Below the pieces are notes generated by a model. That model was given only the letters and a program-made list of their open reading frames with translations. It was not told the origin of the DNA and did no database searches. The translations under genes and the position numbers were made by a program. Below are positions 23,074-33,240 of a stretch of 64,000 nt of DNA, in pieces. Each line of letters begins with the position of its first letter. Position 1 is the first letter of the stretch. The DNA comes from Triticum aestivum (lineage: Eukaryota; Streptophyta; Magnoliopsida; Poales; Poaceae), in assembly GCF_018294505.1 (NCBI RefSeq), contig NC_057801.1, positions 842,960,807 through 843,024,806 of the forward strand, read 5' to 3'.

Positions 23074-25271
23074 AGTAAGGTACACGTGCATTGCACGCAT
23101 GAGATTTGGCAACCAAATTATGAATAAATACCACATTATAGCATGCAAGCTTTGAGTCATATATGCATGATGTAGATGTTCGTTTAATTCTTATAGTTCA
23201 TTTCATTCAAAATCATCTAGTTTTTATAAGAACGCTAATCTATTTTTAGATTCATGGAATTGTGCGTTGTAAGACATAAAGTAAAAACAAATAATGGCAA
23301 ATCATGTAGAAAAACATTTGGGCAATTATGATACGGAAGATTCTAGAACAAATAAGAAGTGCTTGTGTTTTGATGTTTGTGCATTATGCTTAAGTTCAAC
23401 CATGGAGTCTTCTAGATTATACATGTGGCGAAATCTGGTGGAATCTAGATGATATCCAATGGCCAATAGTGCTCAAATTTGCCATCTTTGGACCTTCGGA
23501 TTCGCCTCATCAACAACCATCTTTCAAAATTAAAGTTACCCGCTCACAATATAAAAATATATATAATATAATATATATATATAGGGGTATAGATATAGAT
23601 GTGTGATGCGAAAGCCGCCCATCATCTCCAAATTACATGCACGGATGCGACATGGGCAAATGATGTCTGCCATCGGTATCTCAAATTCAAATCAGTCTGA
23701 CCTTGTTCAATGTGTATACATTAGAACATGCTCATTTCCAAAGCACACCGCGCAGATCTCCGTTATATTCATGCATGCATGGGTTTCAAACATCAGGATC
23801 TCTTATTCAAATATTTGAATTCAACTTTATATTGATTATGACCTCACCTATTCTTTTACACCCACACAGTAGTCTTCTCTTTATAATTGTACCACTAACT
23901 TTCTCTCGTGCATGCATGCACACACACTACCAGTCGGCATTATCTATCGCACGCATGCAATCTTTTTCTTCAGGTCGGTCTCCCATGAAGGCACACACCC
24001 ACACACATCCCCCTCTCCCTCATACCGGGCATTCTTTATCTCTCACGCGTGCATGCGCAACGATCAATGTTCCTCTATGTATGCGTGTATATAGCTAGGT
24101 CTTTCATAGTTTTCCACACAAACCGATCAATCGATATATCCAGTGAGGTCTCACCCTCTTTCCCACGTCCACATCGATCAATCTATACCTCTCCCACATC
24201 CACATCGATCAATCTATACCTCTCTATATAGGATTAACATAAATAGCTAATACACCCACATTAATTATATATCCAACGTCCCCCTCTCATCATCCGTGCC
24301 TTCCGCTTCATCTCTCAGATGCGTGCACAATGGTGAAGACAGGGAGCAGTAAGGGCCCTGCCCCCACCTAACATCACTATATATCAAGGCTAATATGAAT
24401 GTGATCATTAGACAATTGCTGCTAAAAAAGGTTTAATTTCATGAATTGACCCTCCTCGTAAAGGATTAGCAATGCTTGGCCCCCTAGCTCATTTATTTTT
24501 CATGGCTCCGCCACTGCGTGCAACAGCGCATGTGTTTGCCCCCTCTCTCTAAATATCGATCTCGCACTTGTGCATTCCTTCATAGTCTCCCTCCACTCGG
24601 CCCCTCGCACCATCTTCTAGCCCGCCACCGGATTTTGCCACATGTACAATGTAGCAGACTCCATGGTTGAACTTAAGCATAATGCACAAACCTCAAAACA
24701 ACAGTGGTTCTCTTTTGTTCTAGAATCTTCCGTATCATAACTGCCCAAACTTTTTTTCTAGTTGAATTGCCACTATTTGTTTTTACTTTATGCTTTACAA
24801 TGCACAATTCCATGAATCATAAAATAGATTAAGGGCTTCTTTGATTCAAAGGATAATCAAAGGAATTTTGGAGGATTCTAATCATTAGGAATTTTTCCTA
24901 TCTTGGTTGTTTGATTCGTAGGATTGTAAACCATAGGAATTTTCCCATATGAATCATTTGCACTAGATTTCATAGAAAACATCTCATCCACTCAAACCTC
25001 TTTGAAAGAATTCTGTGTTTTTCTATGCGCAATCAAACACTTGTACAATCCTATAGGATTCAATACGACATTCCACTATAATCCCATGTTTTTCCTATTC
25101 ACGCGTTCTTAGCTTTTTTATAAAAACTAATTTGATTTTGAATGAGATGAACTATAAGAATTAAATGAAGGGCTACATCACGCATATATGACTAAGAGCT
25201 TACATGCTATAGTGTGGTATTGATTCATAATTTGGGTGCAAAATATGATGCGTGCAATGCACGTGTAAATT
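23074..25271. mobile_element. Foldback element with about 370-bp terminal inverted repeats
   Basis: The left arm 23074-23440 is matched in inverse by 24636-25271. Shared stretches include tacacgtgcattgcacgcat at the outer end and gatacggaagattctagaac and gtgcattatgcttaagttc further in. The right arm is longer because a 270-bp MITE sits in it. The middle (23440-24636) holds an AT-microsatellite at 23560-23600 and direct repeats of ccacatcgatcaatctatacctctc at 24160-24230. actag flanks both sides and may be a target duplication. Non-autonomous; superfamily unclear, perhaps Mutator-like. Confidence 0.7.
24833..25102. mobile_element. MITE inside the right foldback arm
   Basis: Begins gggcttctttgattcaaagga and ends gtttttcctattcac. 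The opposite arm lacks it, so its limits are fixed within a few bases and it must have inserted after the foldback element formed. Related to 20107-20565. Confidence 0.65.
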
Positions 25272-25985
25272 ACTAGTACTTCGAGTATGTGCAAAACACG
25301 TAAATTAGAATACCAATGGCATGCTACACAGTGTCTCTCTTACAGTTCATGAAGCCACGTGGCACATGTGGAGGCGTTGTCGCGACCTCCTTGTGTGGAT
25401 TGATCACAGTGACGTGCTGCTGGTTCCAGAAGAATGTACTCCTCCTCCCTGAGCCATACTGGCGGTACATGCACGAAGCGAAGATGTGCACGCACGCCAT
25501 GCACGCACTCTTTCCCTCGCACGCACATGCGGGTACACGGGCGGACGCAATTTTGTACCAAGATCCACCCCATGTGATAATTTGACGCGTGTAAAGTCGT
25601 TCACTTCATTGATGGTCAATTAATACAGCGCATGCAAATTGAGTGGACGTGAGGGTGGAAGAAAGACATTATTACTCCACTGCGCGCATGCGAGTATTTA
25701 AATCGTGGGTTGCTAGTAGTACTTGCATTGGTCTCCTTCGTATTTTGTGCCAATTTTTGACAATAACATAATATTTACGCATTTGAGCAGTGTAGTCTAC
25801 TTGAAATTTATGTTCCACTAAACTCATCAGGAGCCGTTTCGGGCCTTGAAACCAAAACCATCAATTAATCTTTACCTTGTTCCCATCATATTTGAAAGCC
25901 TGCTCACACCTACTAGTACTACGTACCAAACCTGAACGTGTTCCCACTATGCAGGTATTAGTACTACTAGTGCTAGTACTTAGGT
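25272..25985. other. 5' flank of the coiled-coil gene
   Basis: No supported gene. A 89-codon open frame at 25316-25585 has no recognisable domain. 25900-25985 has short repeats of tagtact before the TATA box. Confidence 0.4.
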
Positions 25986-25993
25986 TATAAAAA
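25986..25993 (+). promoter_or_regulatory. TATA box of the coiled-coil gene
   Basis: TATAAAAA, 79 bases before the ATG, which leaves room for a 5' leader of about 45-50 bases. The spacing is normal for a plant gene. Confidence 0.65.
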
Positions 25994-26064
25994 GGGGAAC
26001 TACCTAACAGAAAATTACTCTACCTTTCCTCCTCATAAGTGCTTCTTCTTCATCAATCATTGCC

Positions 26065-26799
26065 ATGGCCGGTGAGCAGAGCTCTAGGTCGAGAACTACT
26101 TGTAACAAGGGAGCGGCAACCAAGGCTGCAGAAAAAAAGAGGGCTCACCGCCATGCAGAGACCTCGAAAGATCTCTCACGGGTAGGCGATGGCTCCCAGG
26201 AGCGCCCTAGCCGCGGAGGCGAACATGCCGAGCCGGCGGAGCTGGAGTCGTTATCCCTCGATGGCATGCCCGATCAGCTCAATAAGCACCTCAATAAGCA
26301 GAAGGAGTTCATCCAAGGCTTGACGGAGTTGCTGAAGGAGAGCCTTGACGACATGCCCGCTGAGCTCAATCAGCAGGGGGAGTTGACCGCCGGCTTGGTG
26401 ATGCTGCTGAAGAAGAGCATTGCCTCGGAGAAGAAGGCAACCGGCGAAATCCTGCGACTTCAGGAGGACAAGGCGAAGCTCTGCCACGAGATCGACCTGT
26501 TGAAGGAGAAGAACGCCGGCTGGAAGAAGCTGCATGAGAATAGTAGTTCCTCGATGAAGATGCTGCAGGCCCTCGTCATGGAACAGAAGGAGAAGTTGGC
26601 GAAGCTCCGCATTGAGCACCCGGCTGTTGTCAAGGTACGTAATGCAGCCGTGGAACAGATGATGAAGGCTCGCGTTGAGAAATCCCGCGTCATGGACAGA
26701 ATGAAGAAGATGGCGGAGGAGACGCGCCAGGAGATGGAGGTCATGGAGGCGATGAAGAAGCAGTTACGACTCCGTGGTGAATTAGAACATTTGGGGTGA
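26065..26799 (+). CDS. Intact 244-residue coiled-coil protein, unknown function
   Basis: A single uninterrupted frame from ATG 26065 in a good context (tgccATGGcc) to TGA. Residues 1-60 are basic and Ser/Arg/Lys-rich (MAGEQSSRSRTT, EKKRAHRHAETSK) and could act as a nuclear targeting region. Residues 70-135 contain two similar units (DGMPDQLNKHLNKQKEFIQGLTELLKES compared in part with DDMPAELNQQGELTAGLVMLLKKS), an internal duplication. Residues 125-240 are heptad-like and rich in Lys, Glu, Leu and Met, so a long coiled coil is likely. No catalytic motif is seen. G/C-rich third positions contrast with the AT-rich flanks. A TATA box and leader precede it. It lies between the foldback element and the exonuclease duplication inside CACTA #2, so it is either captured host coding DNA or an element accessory gene. 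Confidence 0.7.
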   Translation: MAGEQSSRSRTTCNKGAATKAAEKKRAHRHAETSKDLSRVGDGSQERPSRGGEHAEPAELESLSLDGMPDQLNKHLNKQKEFIQGLTELLKESLDDMPAELNQQGELTAGLVMLLKKSIASEKKATGEILRLQEDKAKLCHEIDLLKEKNAGWKKLHENSSSSMKMLQALVMEQKEKLAKLRIEHPAVVKVRNAAVEQMMKARVEKSRVMDRMKKMAEETRQEMEVMEAMKKQLRLRGELEHLG

Positions 26800-27183
26800 T
26801 AATCTTCCTTCTTCTTTTGCTGCTGTGTTTCATCTTTTGCTTCGGGTGTTTCGCCGCACGTGCCACGTTCTCTGCGAGGCATGAATAGAACAATGGTTTT
26901 TGTGTTTTGAGGGAATGAATAGAACAATGCTAACAATGAGATGACTAACAAATTAGATCATTTTTATCGCCATTTGGCACTGGGCTGCCGTGTTTCGTGC
27001 TCCTCCGTCGCAGTACTACTCCAGTGGAAAACTTGAGTATACCGCACGGTTCTTTCCTCCTCCTCGATCAGGTCATCGGCGCATTTATACGAGCAGTCAA
27101 ATCAGAAGGCCCCGCCTTCCAGCAGTAATGAGCCGTCAAATCACAAAGGCCCTCGCCTCTCGTGAAACCGACCAAGCTAGACT
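26800..27183. other. 3' flank of the coiled-coil gene
   Basis: T-rich just after the stop. The phrase gaatgaatagaacaatg occurs twice, at about 26878 and 26913. From about 27110 the sequence belongs to a family (gccgtcaaatcaca…) repeated before each of the later duplicated blocks. Confidence 0.4.
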
Positions 27184-27709
27184 GCCCCGCCCTCTAGCCT
27201 TTTAAAAAATGTATACTTTTGTACAACGGTAGTATCGATGGATTGCGCCATGGAGCAAAACTTGAAATTAAAAAAAGGTGGTACATATAGAGAGCGCTCG
27301 TCGCCAAATTATGCATATAGTACTATTAAAAAGGCTAGTCACAATAATGGTGTCCAGCACAACCCACCCCTCAAATAAAACTAAGCACCCTGGAATTCTT
27401 TGACATAACTAAGCACCCTGAAATTCTTTGACAACTAAACTGCTGGCTATATGATGTTGGCCATATATATTGTACGTATATAATGTGAATAAACGAGCGA
27501 TAGTAATATACCAACTAAAAGATGAAATGTAATAAATACTAGTATGTACTTACTGAAGAGTTAAAGTAACAAGAAGAAACATAACATAGTTCTACTGGGG
27601 GCTCAGCACAACACACCCCTCAAATTAAATTAAGCACACCTGAAATTAAACTTTGCAACTATTCCGGTAGACACTGCATTAGAACCAGCATGAGCAACGA
27701 CACTGCCAC

Positions 27710-28428
27710 CTTACTCGGAGTCCTCGTCCACGTCCTCGACTTCGTCCTTGTCCCTCTTCCTCTTGGCCGATACTTCTTTGCTTGAACCGCCAACTTGGCT
27801 GTTGCTCTTCATCCAACCCCTTGTAGATATTGAAACAAAGGTAGCCATCCATTGCAACGTACTGGATGTGGTCTATATCTAGTACATTCCGCTACCATGC
27901 ATGATGATGAAACATGTATGGAGGTTTCTCCAGTTTACAGTACGAAGGATGAACCATGGCTCCTGCCAGGGTCAGCATTGAAGGCTGACGAGAGGACACC
28001 AGCCGATTCTTTTGGAGGTCGAAGGTGTTGCCTACAACGAGGCCTATCCGACGTAGGACTTCTTTGTCATTACCAAAGTCTACAGTAACATATTTGACTA
28101 GGTTGCTCTTGAGGAAGTCCTTAAAATCCTGGCACTCAACGTCGGCATGGCATATGTGGTAGACCAAGCATACATGCACGCAAACTTGGATCACGGCGGG
28201 CTTCTTCCTCTCTTTGTCCTTTAGATCCTTCTCTCGTCCCACGACTGTGGTGTACTCAACATCTAGCCCAGCGACCCACTCATCATGTGAGTCTTCGAAC
28301 ATGCGTCTGAATCGAGAAAGGCATCCTTTCACCGTCGCGGAAGAACGGGTGTAGATGACGTCGAACTCATCGCCGGTGATGGTTCTAACCTTGTACTCAC
28401 CGCCGATCAGGGAGATTTGGGACGCCAT
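27710..28428 (-). pseudogene. WRN-like 3'-5' exonuclease gene, copy A
   Basis: Starts at ATG 28428 (MASQISLIGGEYKV). A DnaQ-like exonuclease fold is indicated by Exo I in GLDVEYT (the D-x-E pair), then KKPAVIQVCV and CLVYHICHAD, an Exo II-like region (NDKEVLRRIGLVVGNTFDLQ), and an Exo III-like IDHIQYVAMDGYLCFNIY (Y-x3-D). The family removes nucleotides from DNA 3' ends (Werner-type exonuclease). The frame hits a TAG at 27892-27894, after FHHHAW, where copy B has a Gln codon, so Exo III is cut off. An extra base near 27822 shifts the frame again further on. The C-terminal part in copy B is acidic/basic (KRKRDKDKVEDVDEDSE). It lies in CACTA #2 and is probably captured. Confidence 0.75.
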
Positions 28429-28581
28429 GGATTTGAGAGGAGGGTTAGGATTAGTGAAACTGCCGTAATGTGAATGGACGGGACGACTAGGAGCGAACCG
28501 CCGTAGTATTAAAGGACGTGCGGGGACGAGTAGGAGCGAACTGCCAGCATGCGAACGATAGGGTAGTGGCTTTCCATTCTC

Positions 28582-28754
28582 CCATGATACGGGCTTCCGA
28601 GAGCCCTTGGATCGGATATCGAACGGTTCGATTGCGTGATTCTAGACCAATGGGTGAATATCCTATCCTGGAGGGTTATTCTGCAAATTTTCAGCAACTT
28701 AGCATGCGACCGTTTGATCTCAGATCCAAGGGCTGCCAGCAGCCCGTATCATGG
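28582..28754. mobile_element. Foldback MITE upstream of exonuclease copy A
   Basis: Ends ccatgatacggg…cccgtatcatgg are exact inverses; the pairing extends imperfectly for about 48 bases (agagcccttggatc with gatccaagggctg). It lies about 150 bases upstream of the ATG at 28428. The same element is at about 30960-31131 in block B. Confidence 0.75.
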
Positions 28755-28941
28755 TGGCGCCTACCACGACCGTCGCGTCGCTCGCGCGGTCGCGCCCTTG
28801 GAGATTTAACACGGTGCGTTAGGCTATCTGATGTTGGCATCTCATACATAGTCATCACTTAGGCACTCATACTACAACAAGGTTGGCTATAAGGTTGGCT
28901 ATAAGTGTATCTTTTTACTCCTCTCTATCTTTTTCTTCGTA

Positions 28942-29019
28942 CTCCCTCCGTCCCATAATATAAGAACGTTTTTGACACTAGTGTAGTGCCAAGAACGTTC
29001 TTATATTATGGGACATAGG
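28942..29019. mobile_element. Stowaway MITE, block A
   Basis: Starts ctccctccgtcccataatat, inverted in its other half as atattatgggac. The TA dinucleotide expected for Stowaway flanks it. The right end is slightly decayed. Confidence 0.85.
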
Positions 29020-29245
29020 TACTACTATTTATTGCATTTGCCAAGGAGTGATCTCTTCCAATGAAATGGTGTTGCTAAGTTTGCTTCATTTAATTAGCTA
29101 TAGCCTCAAAATTGTCTTTTCACCTAGGTACACGCGCTTAGAACCGTTTCTTCCTTGGGTCACCAAACTAGTCTCTCTCTTCTTGATTAACTTGCCACAT
29201 CAGACTTTATGCCTATGTGGCAAGCTTAAGCACCTGTAGGAGCAA

Positions 29246-29727
29246 GTAAGGTGCCCGTCCATTGCACGGAAGAGTGAAATGCATTGACCGGGGTGTTGTT
29301 TATTTTGACAAAGGATGTGGCTGTCATCTCATGTGCAACCGGGTCGACGTGTCAAGCACCAAATAACAGTGCAGAACAGCAGGGGGGACGCACCCCACTC
29401 TTACCGGCCCAGTGTTAGTAATGAGCAATGAGACGTCAAATCACAATGCCGCACCTTCCTAGATGGACGAAGCAACCATTATTTCACAGTTCGGTTCGAC
29501 ATCATCTCAAACCACGTACTAGTATTGCTTCTGCCTCAAGAGGGACACGCGCATCACCTTGGTACATCATGACATGTGGGACCGCATGACAGGCCATGCT
29601 CCCCCGCCGATCGCTGGGTAAAATCACCTCATTTTTACTATACTTCCTCCGAATCGGTTTACTACATGGCATGCACGTCGTTCTAGGTTGAGAATTTAAC
29701 TGGCTATATATATGTGATGAACAGTAC
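29246..29727. other. Spacer between blocks A and B
   Basis: No gene seen. It begins with gtaaggtgcccgtccattgcacgg, similar to the outer ends of the foldback element at 23074. A relative of the pre-block phrase gtcaaatcacaa is at about 29433. Confidence 0.4.
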
Positions 29728-30104
29728 GCTAGCCTTTTAAAAAGGTATACTTTTGTACAGTAGTACTCCACTATCGATGGATTGCGCCATGGAGCAAAAA
29801 TTGAAATTTTAAAAAAGGTAGTACATATAAAGAGCGCTCGTCGCCAAATTATGCATATAGTACTATCAAAAAAGCTAGTACGTGCTTAATTGGGGTGCTA
29901 AATTCTATTAAAGAAATACTATTACTAGTATGTACATACTAAAGAGTTAAAGTAACTAGAACAAACATAACATAGTTCTGCTGGGGGCTCAGCACAACAC
30001 ACCCTGCAAATTAAACTAAGCACACCTGAAATTAAACTATGCAACTAATCCGGTAGACACTTCATTAGAAGTTTAGAACCGCCATGAGCAACGACACTGC
30101 CACC

Positions 30105-30780
30105 TTACTCAGAGTCCTCGTCCACGTCCTCGACTTTGTCCTTGTCCCTCTTCCTCTTGGCCGATACTTCTTTGCTTGAACCGCCAACTTGGTTGTTGCT
30201 CTTCATCCAACCCTTGTAGATATTGAAACAAAGGTAGCCATCCATTGCAGCATAGTGGATGTGGTCTATATCTAGTACATTCCGCTGCCATGCATGACGA
30301 TGAAACATGTAATGAGGTTTCTCCAGTTTGCGGTACGAAGGATGAACCATGGCTCCTGTCAGGGTAAGCATTGAGGGCTGACGAGAGGGCACCAGCCGAT
30401 TCTTCTGGAGGTCGAAGGGGTTGCCTACAATGAGGCCTATCCGACGCAGGACTTCTTTGTCGTTATTAAAGTCTACATAACGAATTTGACTATTTTGTCC
30501 TCGAGAAAGTTCTTAAAATCCTGGCACTCAACGTCGGCATGGCATATGTGGTAGACCAAGCAAACGTTATGTACGGAAACCTGTATCACGGCGGGCTTCT
30601 TCCTCTCTTTGTCCTTTAGATCCTTCTCTCGTCCCACGACTGTGGTGTACTCAACATCTAGCCCAGCAACCCAATCATCATGTGAGTTTTCGAACATGCG
30701 TCTCAAGCGAGAAAGGCATCCTTTCACCGTCACGGAAGTACGGGTGTAGATGACGTCGAACTCATCTCCAGTGATGGTTC
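30105..30780 (-). pseudogene. WRN-like 3'-5' exonuclease gene, copy B
   Basis: The same protein as copy A, damaged elsewhere. The 16 bases that in copy A contain the ATG are missing here (near 30810), so there is no equivalent start. The Exo I part (VAGLDVEYTTVVGREKD) and YHICHADVECQDFK are intact. A one-base loss near 30475 (tctacataacg where copy A has tctacagtaac) ends the frame before Exo II. The downstream frame 30392-30105 keeps the Exo III-like IDHIHYAAMDGYLCFNIYKG and the charged C-terminus, without the stop found in copy A. Neither copy can make the full protein as it stands. Confidence 0.75.
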
Positions 30781-30959
30781 TATCCTCGTACTCACTGCCG
30801 ATCGGGGAGATTTGGGAGGAGGGTTAGGATTAGTGGAACTACCGTAATGTGAATGGACGAGACGACTAGGAGCGGACCGTCGTAGTATTAAAGGACGTGC
30901 AGGAAAGAGGAGGAGTGAACTGCCAGCATGCAAACACTGGGTAGTGGCTTTCCATTCTC

Positions 30960-31131
30960 CCATGATACGGTCTTCCGAGAGCCCTTGGATCTGAGATCGA
31001 ACGGTTGCATGGCGTGATTCTAGACCTATGGGTGAATATCCTATCCTGGAGGGTTATTTTTAAAATTTTCAGCAACTTAGCATGCGACCGTTTGATCTCA
31101 GATCCAAGGGCTTCCAGCAGCCCGTATCATG
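30960..31131. mobile_element. Foldback MITE upstream of exonuclease copy B
   Basis: Ends catgatacggtct…cccgtatcatg; same element as 28582-28754, with a few substitutions. Confidence 0.75.
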
Positions 31132-31307
31132 ATCGCGCCTACCACGACCGTCGCGTCGCTCGCGTGGTCGCGCCTGTGGAGATTTAACACGGTGCGTTAG
31201 GCTATCTGATGTTGGCATGTCATACATAGTCATCACTTAGTCACTCATACTACAACAAGGTTGGCTATAAGTGTATTTTTTTACTCCTCTCTATCTCTTT
31301 CTTCGTA

Positions 31308-31392
31308 CTCCCTCCGTCCCATAATATAAGAACGTTTTTGACACTAGCTAGTGTAGTGTCAAAAATGTTCTTATATAATGGGACACAGGGAG
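31308..31392. mobile_element. Stowaway MITE, block B
   Basis: 85 bases with full inverted ends (ctccctccgtccc … gggacacagggag) and a TA on each side. It is better preserved than its copy in block A. Confidence 0.9.
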
Positions 31393-31622
31393 TACTAGTA
31401 TTTATTGCATTTGCCAAGGAGTGACCTCTTCCAATGAAATGGTGTTGCTAAGTTTGCTTCATTTAATTTGCTATAGACTCAAAATTGTCTTTTCACCTAG
31501 GTACACGCGCTTAGCACCGTTTCTTCCTTGGGTCACCAAACTAGTCTCTCTCTTCTTGATTAACTTGCCACATCAGACTTTATGCCTATGTGGCAAGCTT
31601 AAGCACTTGTAGGAGCAAGTAA

Positions 31623-32870
31623 GTACAATAGTGCGCTTTACATGGCATTTTTGCATATGTGGAGAAAAGAGAGTCAAGGAAAAAGTGGAGAAGTGGGATC
31701 TCATGCAAGAGCCAGCCTCTACTACTACATGGTGGAGCATTGGGAGAGGCACCTGTATGGAGGTTGTCAGGAATCGGGAGACTCACGCCGGTTGTAGCGC
31801 CGTAGTTAAAATAATAGTGGCAAGTCAAATCACGGGGCCCCACCTGTCCAACAGTAACTCGCTGTCAAATCACACAGCCCTACGTTTGCAGCAGCCTACT
31901 CCCTCGTCTTCTCACGTCTCTGTCGAACCGACTAGGTGGAACTGTCCCGCCACCTACCGGGCAGGAAAAGCCCCGCCCTCAAATTTTAAATAGTATACAA
32001 TATACTAATTTTGTATCCATGGATTGCGCCCGCGCCATGGAGCAAAGCGTCTAGAAAATGACGGTACACATGTACGGAGTATACATCACGCATGTCGCGT
32101 TCGCGTCGCACCCCAGATGGTCGGCCGGTCTGGCAAGCTGCTCTCCGAATAGAACGCGCGTCATATTGCGTTCGCACACACTTGTGGGACAACAATTGAG
32201 AACCGACCATAGGCACACTCCCCGGCCCCGCAAGTCGGGTGACTTAATAGAAGAGGGAGACGAGCGATAGTACTAGAGAAGTGTTGTACTACGTTGGTGC
32301 CTGGACGATCCCTGCAAGACACGGAAGATCGGTTCGTCCATGCATGTGACCAGACTCTAGCAGACACGCCTGGATTGGCTATCATCTACATATCGTGCAG
32401 GCTGTGTTGTACATGGCTGTAGTTGTGGTGAGAAATCTAAAAAAAGGTTTCTTGTCATCTCGCAAAATTATGTGTCATGTGCTTCGGTCACTGCAAGGGT
32501 TAAACAGTGACAACTGAGTTGGGCTAGTCATTGGGGGCACATGCACGAACAGTGACTACTCGGCTGCCATCTAGGTCAAGCCATCTATGTTAATTAGACA
32601 TCTACCGACAGACCCCTTTTCTACGAGTTTATCTTTAATTTGAGCTTTGTTCCTCGTCTAGTTTGTCCGTCGGGATTCATGGTGTCTCCTTTGGGCAGTG
32701 AGGTTATGATTTCTTGTCATGTTGCATTTTTTTGTGTTATATGTTATAATCCGGTGCTTCAGATCAAAATGACGACAACTGCGCCTCCGGGCCACGTGCA
32801 TGAAGACTTCTCGACAGTCATTGACGAGGTCAAGCCGGCTCCGGTAGACAAAAGAAAACTAAGCACTACT
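31623..32870. other. Partial third copy and unclassified sequence
   Basis: 31837-32270 repeats the opening part of blocks A and B (ctgtcaaatcacac, then ggattgcgcccgcgccatggagcaaa) but stops before the exonuclease. 32270-32870 shows no domain. Open frames at 31986-32385 are on both strands and unsupported. Confidence 0.45.
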
Positions 32871-32873
32871 TCA

Positions 32874-32880
32874 CTATATA
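32874..32880 (+). promoter_or_regulatory. Possible TATA box
   Basis: ctatata followed 60 bases later by a CT-microsatellite leader (tctctctctctctg, about 32971), a typical grass promoter-to-leader layout. It would drive the exon-like stretch that follows. Confidence 0.4.
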
Positions 32881-32940
32881 GGCAGGAGCCTCCATGCTTG
32901 CTTGCTAGTGTTGCTCTCTTCACACCGTCTCGGCCTCTCT

Positions 32941-33240
32941 AGATCTAAACACGACAGCGGTGGCCACACTTTCTCTCTCTCTCTGCTCACCGCTGGTCAC
33001 AAATCCAGCCGGATCCTCTCCACCGGGGAAGGTGAGACGGTGCAACGTTCACGCGGTCGTCCTCGGCGATGGCTCTTACCCACTGCTGGGCGCGTCCCGA
33101 TCAGCCTGCCTTGCCGTTCGCTCCCAAGCACCGCTGGCGAGGGAGGGCCTCCGACCTCTTCTTCCTCGTTGTCGTAGTGTGGGCAGATCCGGCCTCCCGC
33201 CGCCCACCTAGCGACATCCCGGCAACCATCAGGTATAACT
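32941..33240 (+). other. Exon-like GC-rich stretch, unknown
   Basis: Two donor-like sites: gaag|gtgaga near 33028 and catcag|gtataa near 33232. One candidate frame starts at ATG 33069 (MALTHCWARPDQ) and has no known domain. GC content is high against AT-rich surroundings. It may be a first exon of a captured gene; I cannot name it. Confidence 0.3.

Larger units (their letters stand above)
27184..29245. repeat. Duplicated block A (exonuclease gene with flanks)
   Basis: Matches block B (29728-31622) almost end to end: the phrase ggattgcgccatggagcaaa near the start, the exonuclease gene, an upstream foldback MITE, a Stowaway MITE and the closing segment before gagcaagtaag. A third partial copy with only the opening part lies at about 31837-32270. 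Confidence 0.85.
29728..31622. repeat. Duplicated block B
   Basis: Direct duplicate of block A, with small indels and scattered substitutions. Both MITEs occupy the same relative positions in both copies, so they were present before the duplication. Confidence 0.85.

Noticed and set aside
23703..24231. Overlapping frames of 60-131 codons
   Set aside because: They lie in the AT- and CA-rich middle of the foldback element, with short direct repeats; no domain.
25316..25585. 89-codon frame before the coiled-coil gene
   Set aside because: Opposing frames of similar length and no domain or promoter.
26251..26951. Minus-strand frames opposite the coiled-coil gene
   Set aside because: Leu/Gln-rich and Ser/Phe-rich shadows of the plus-strand coding sequence.
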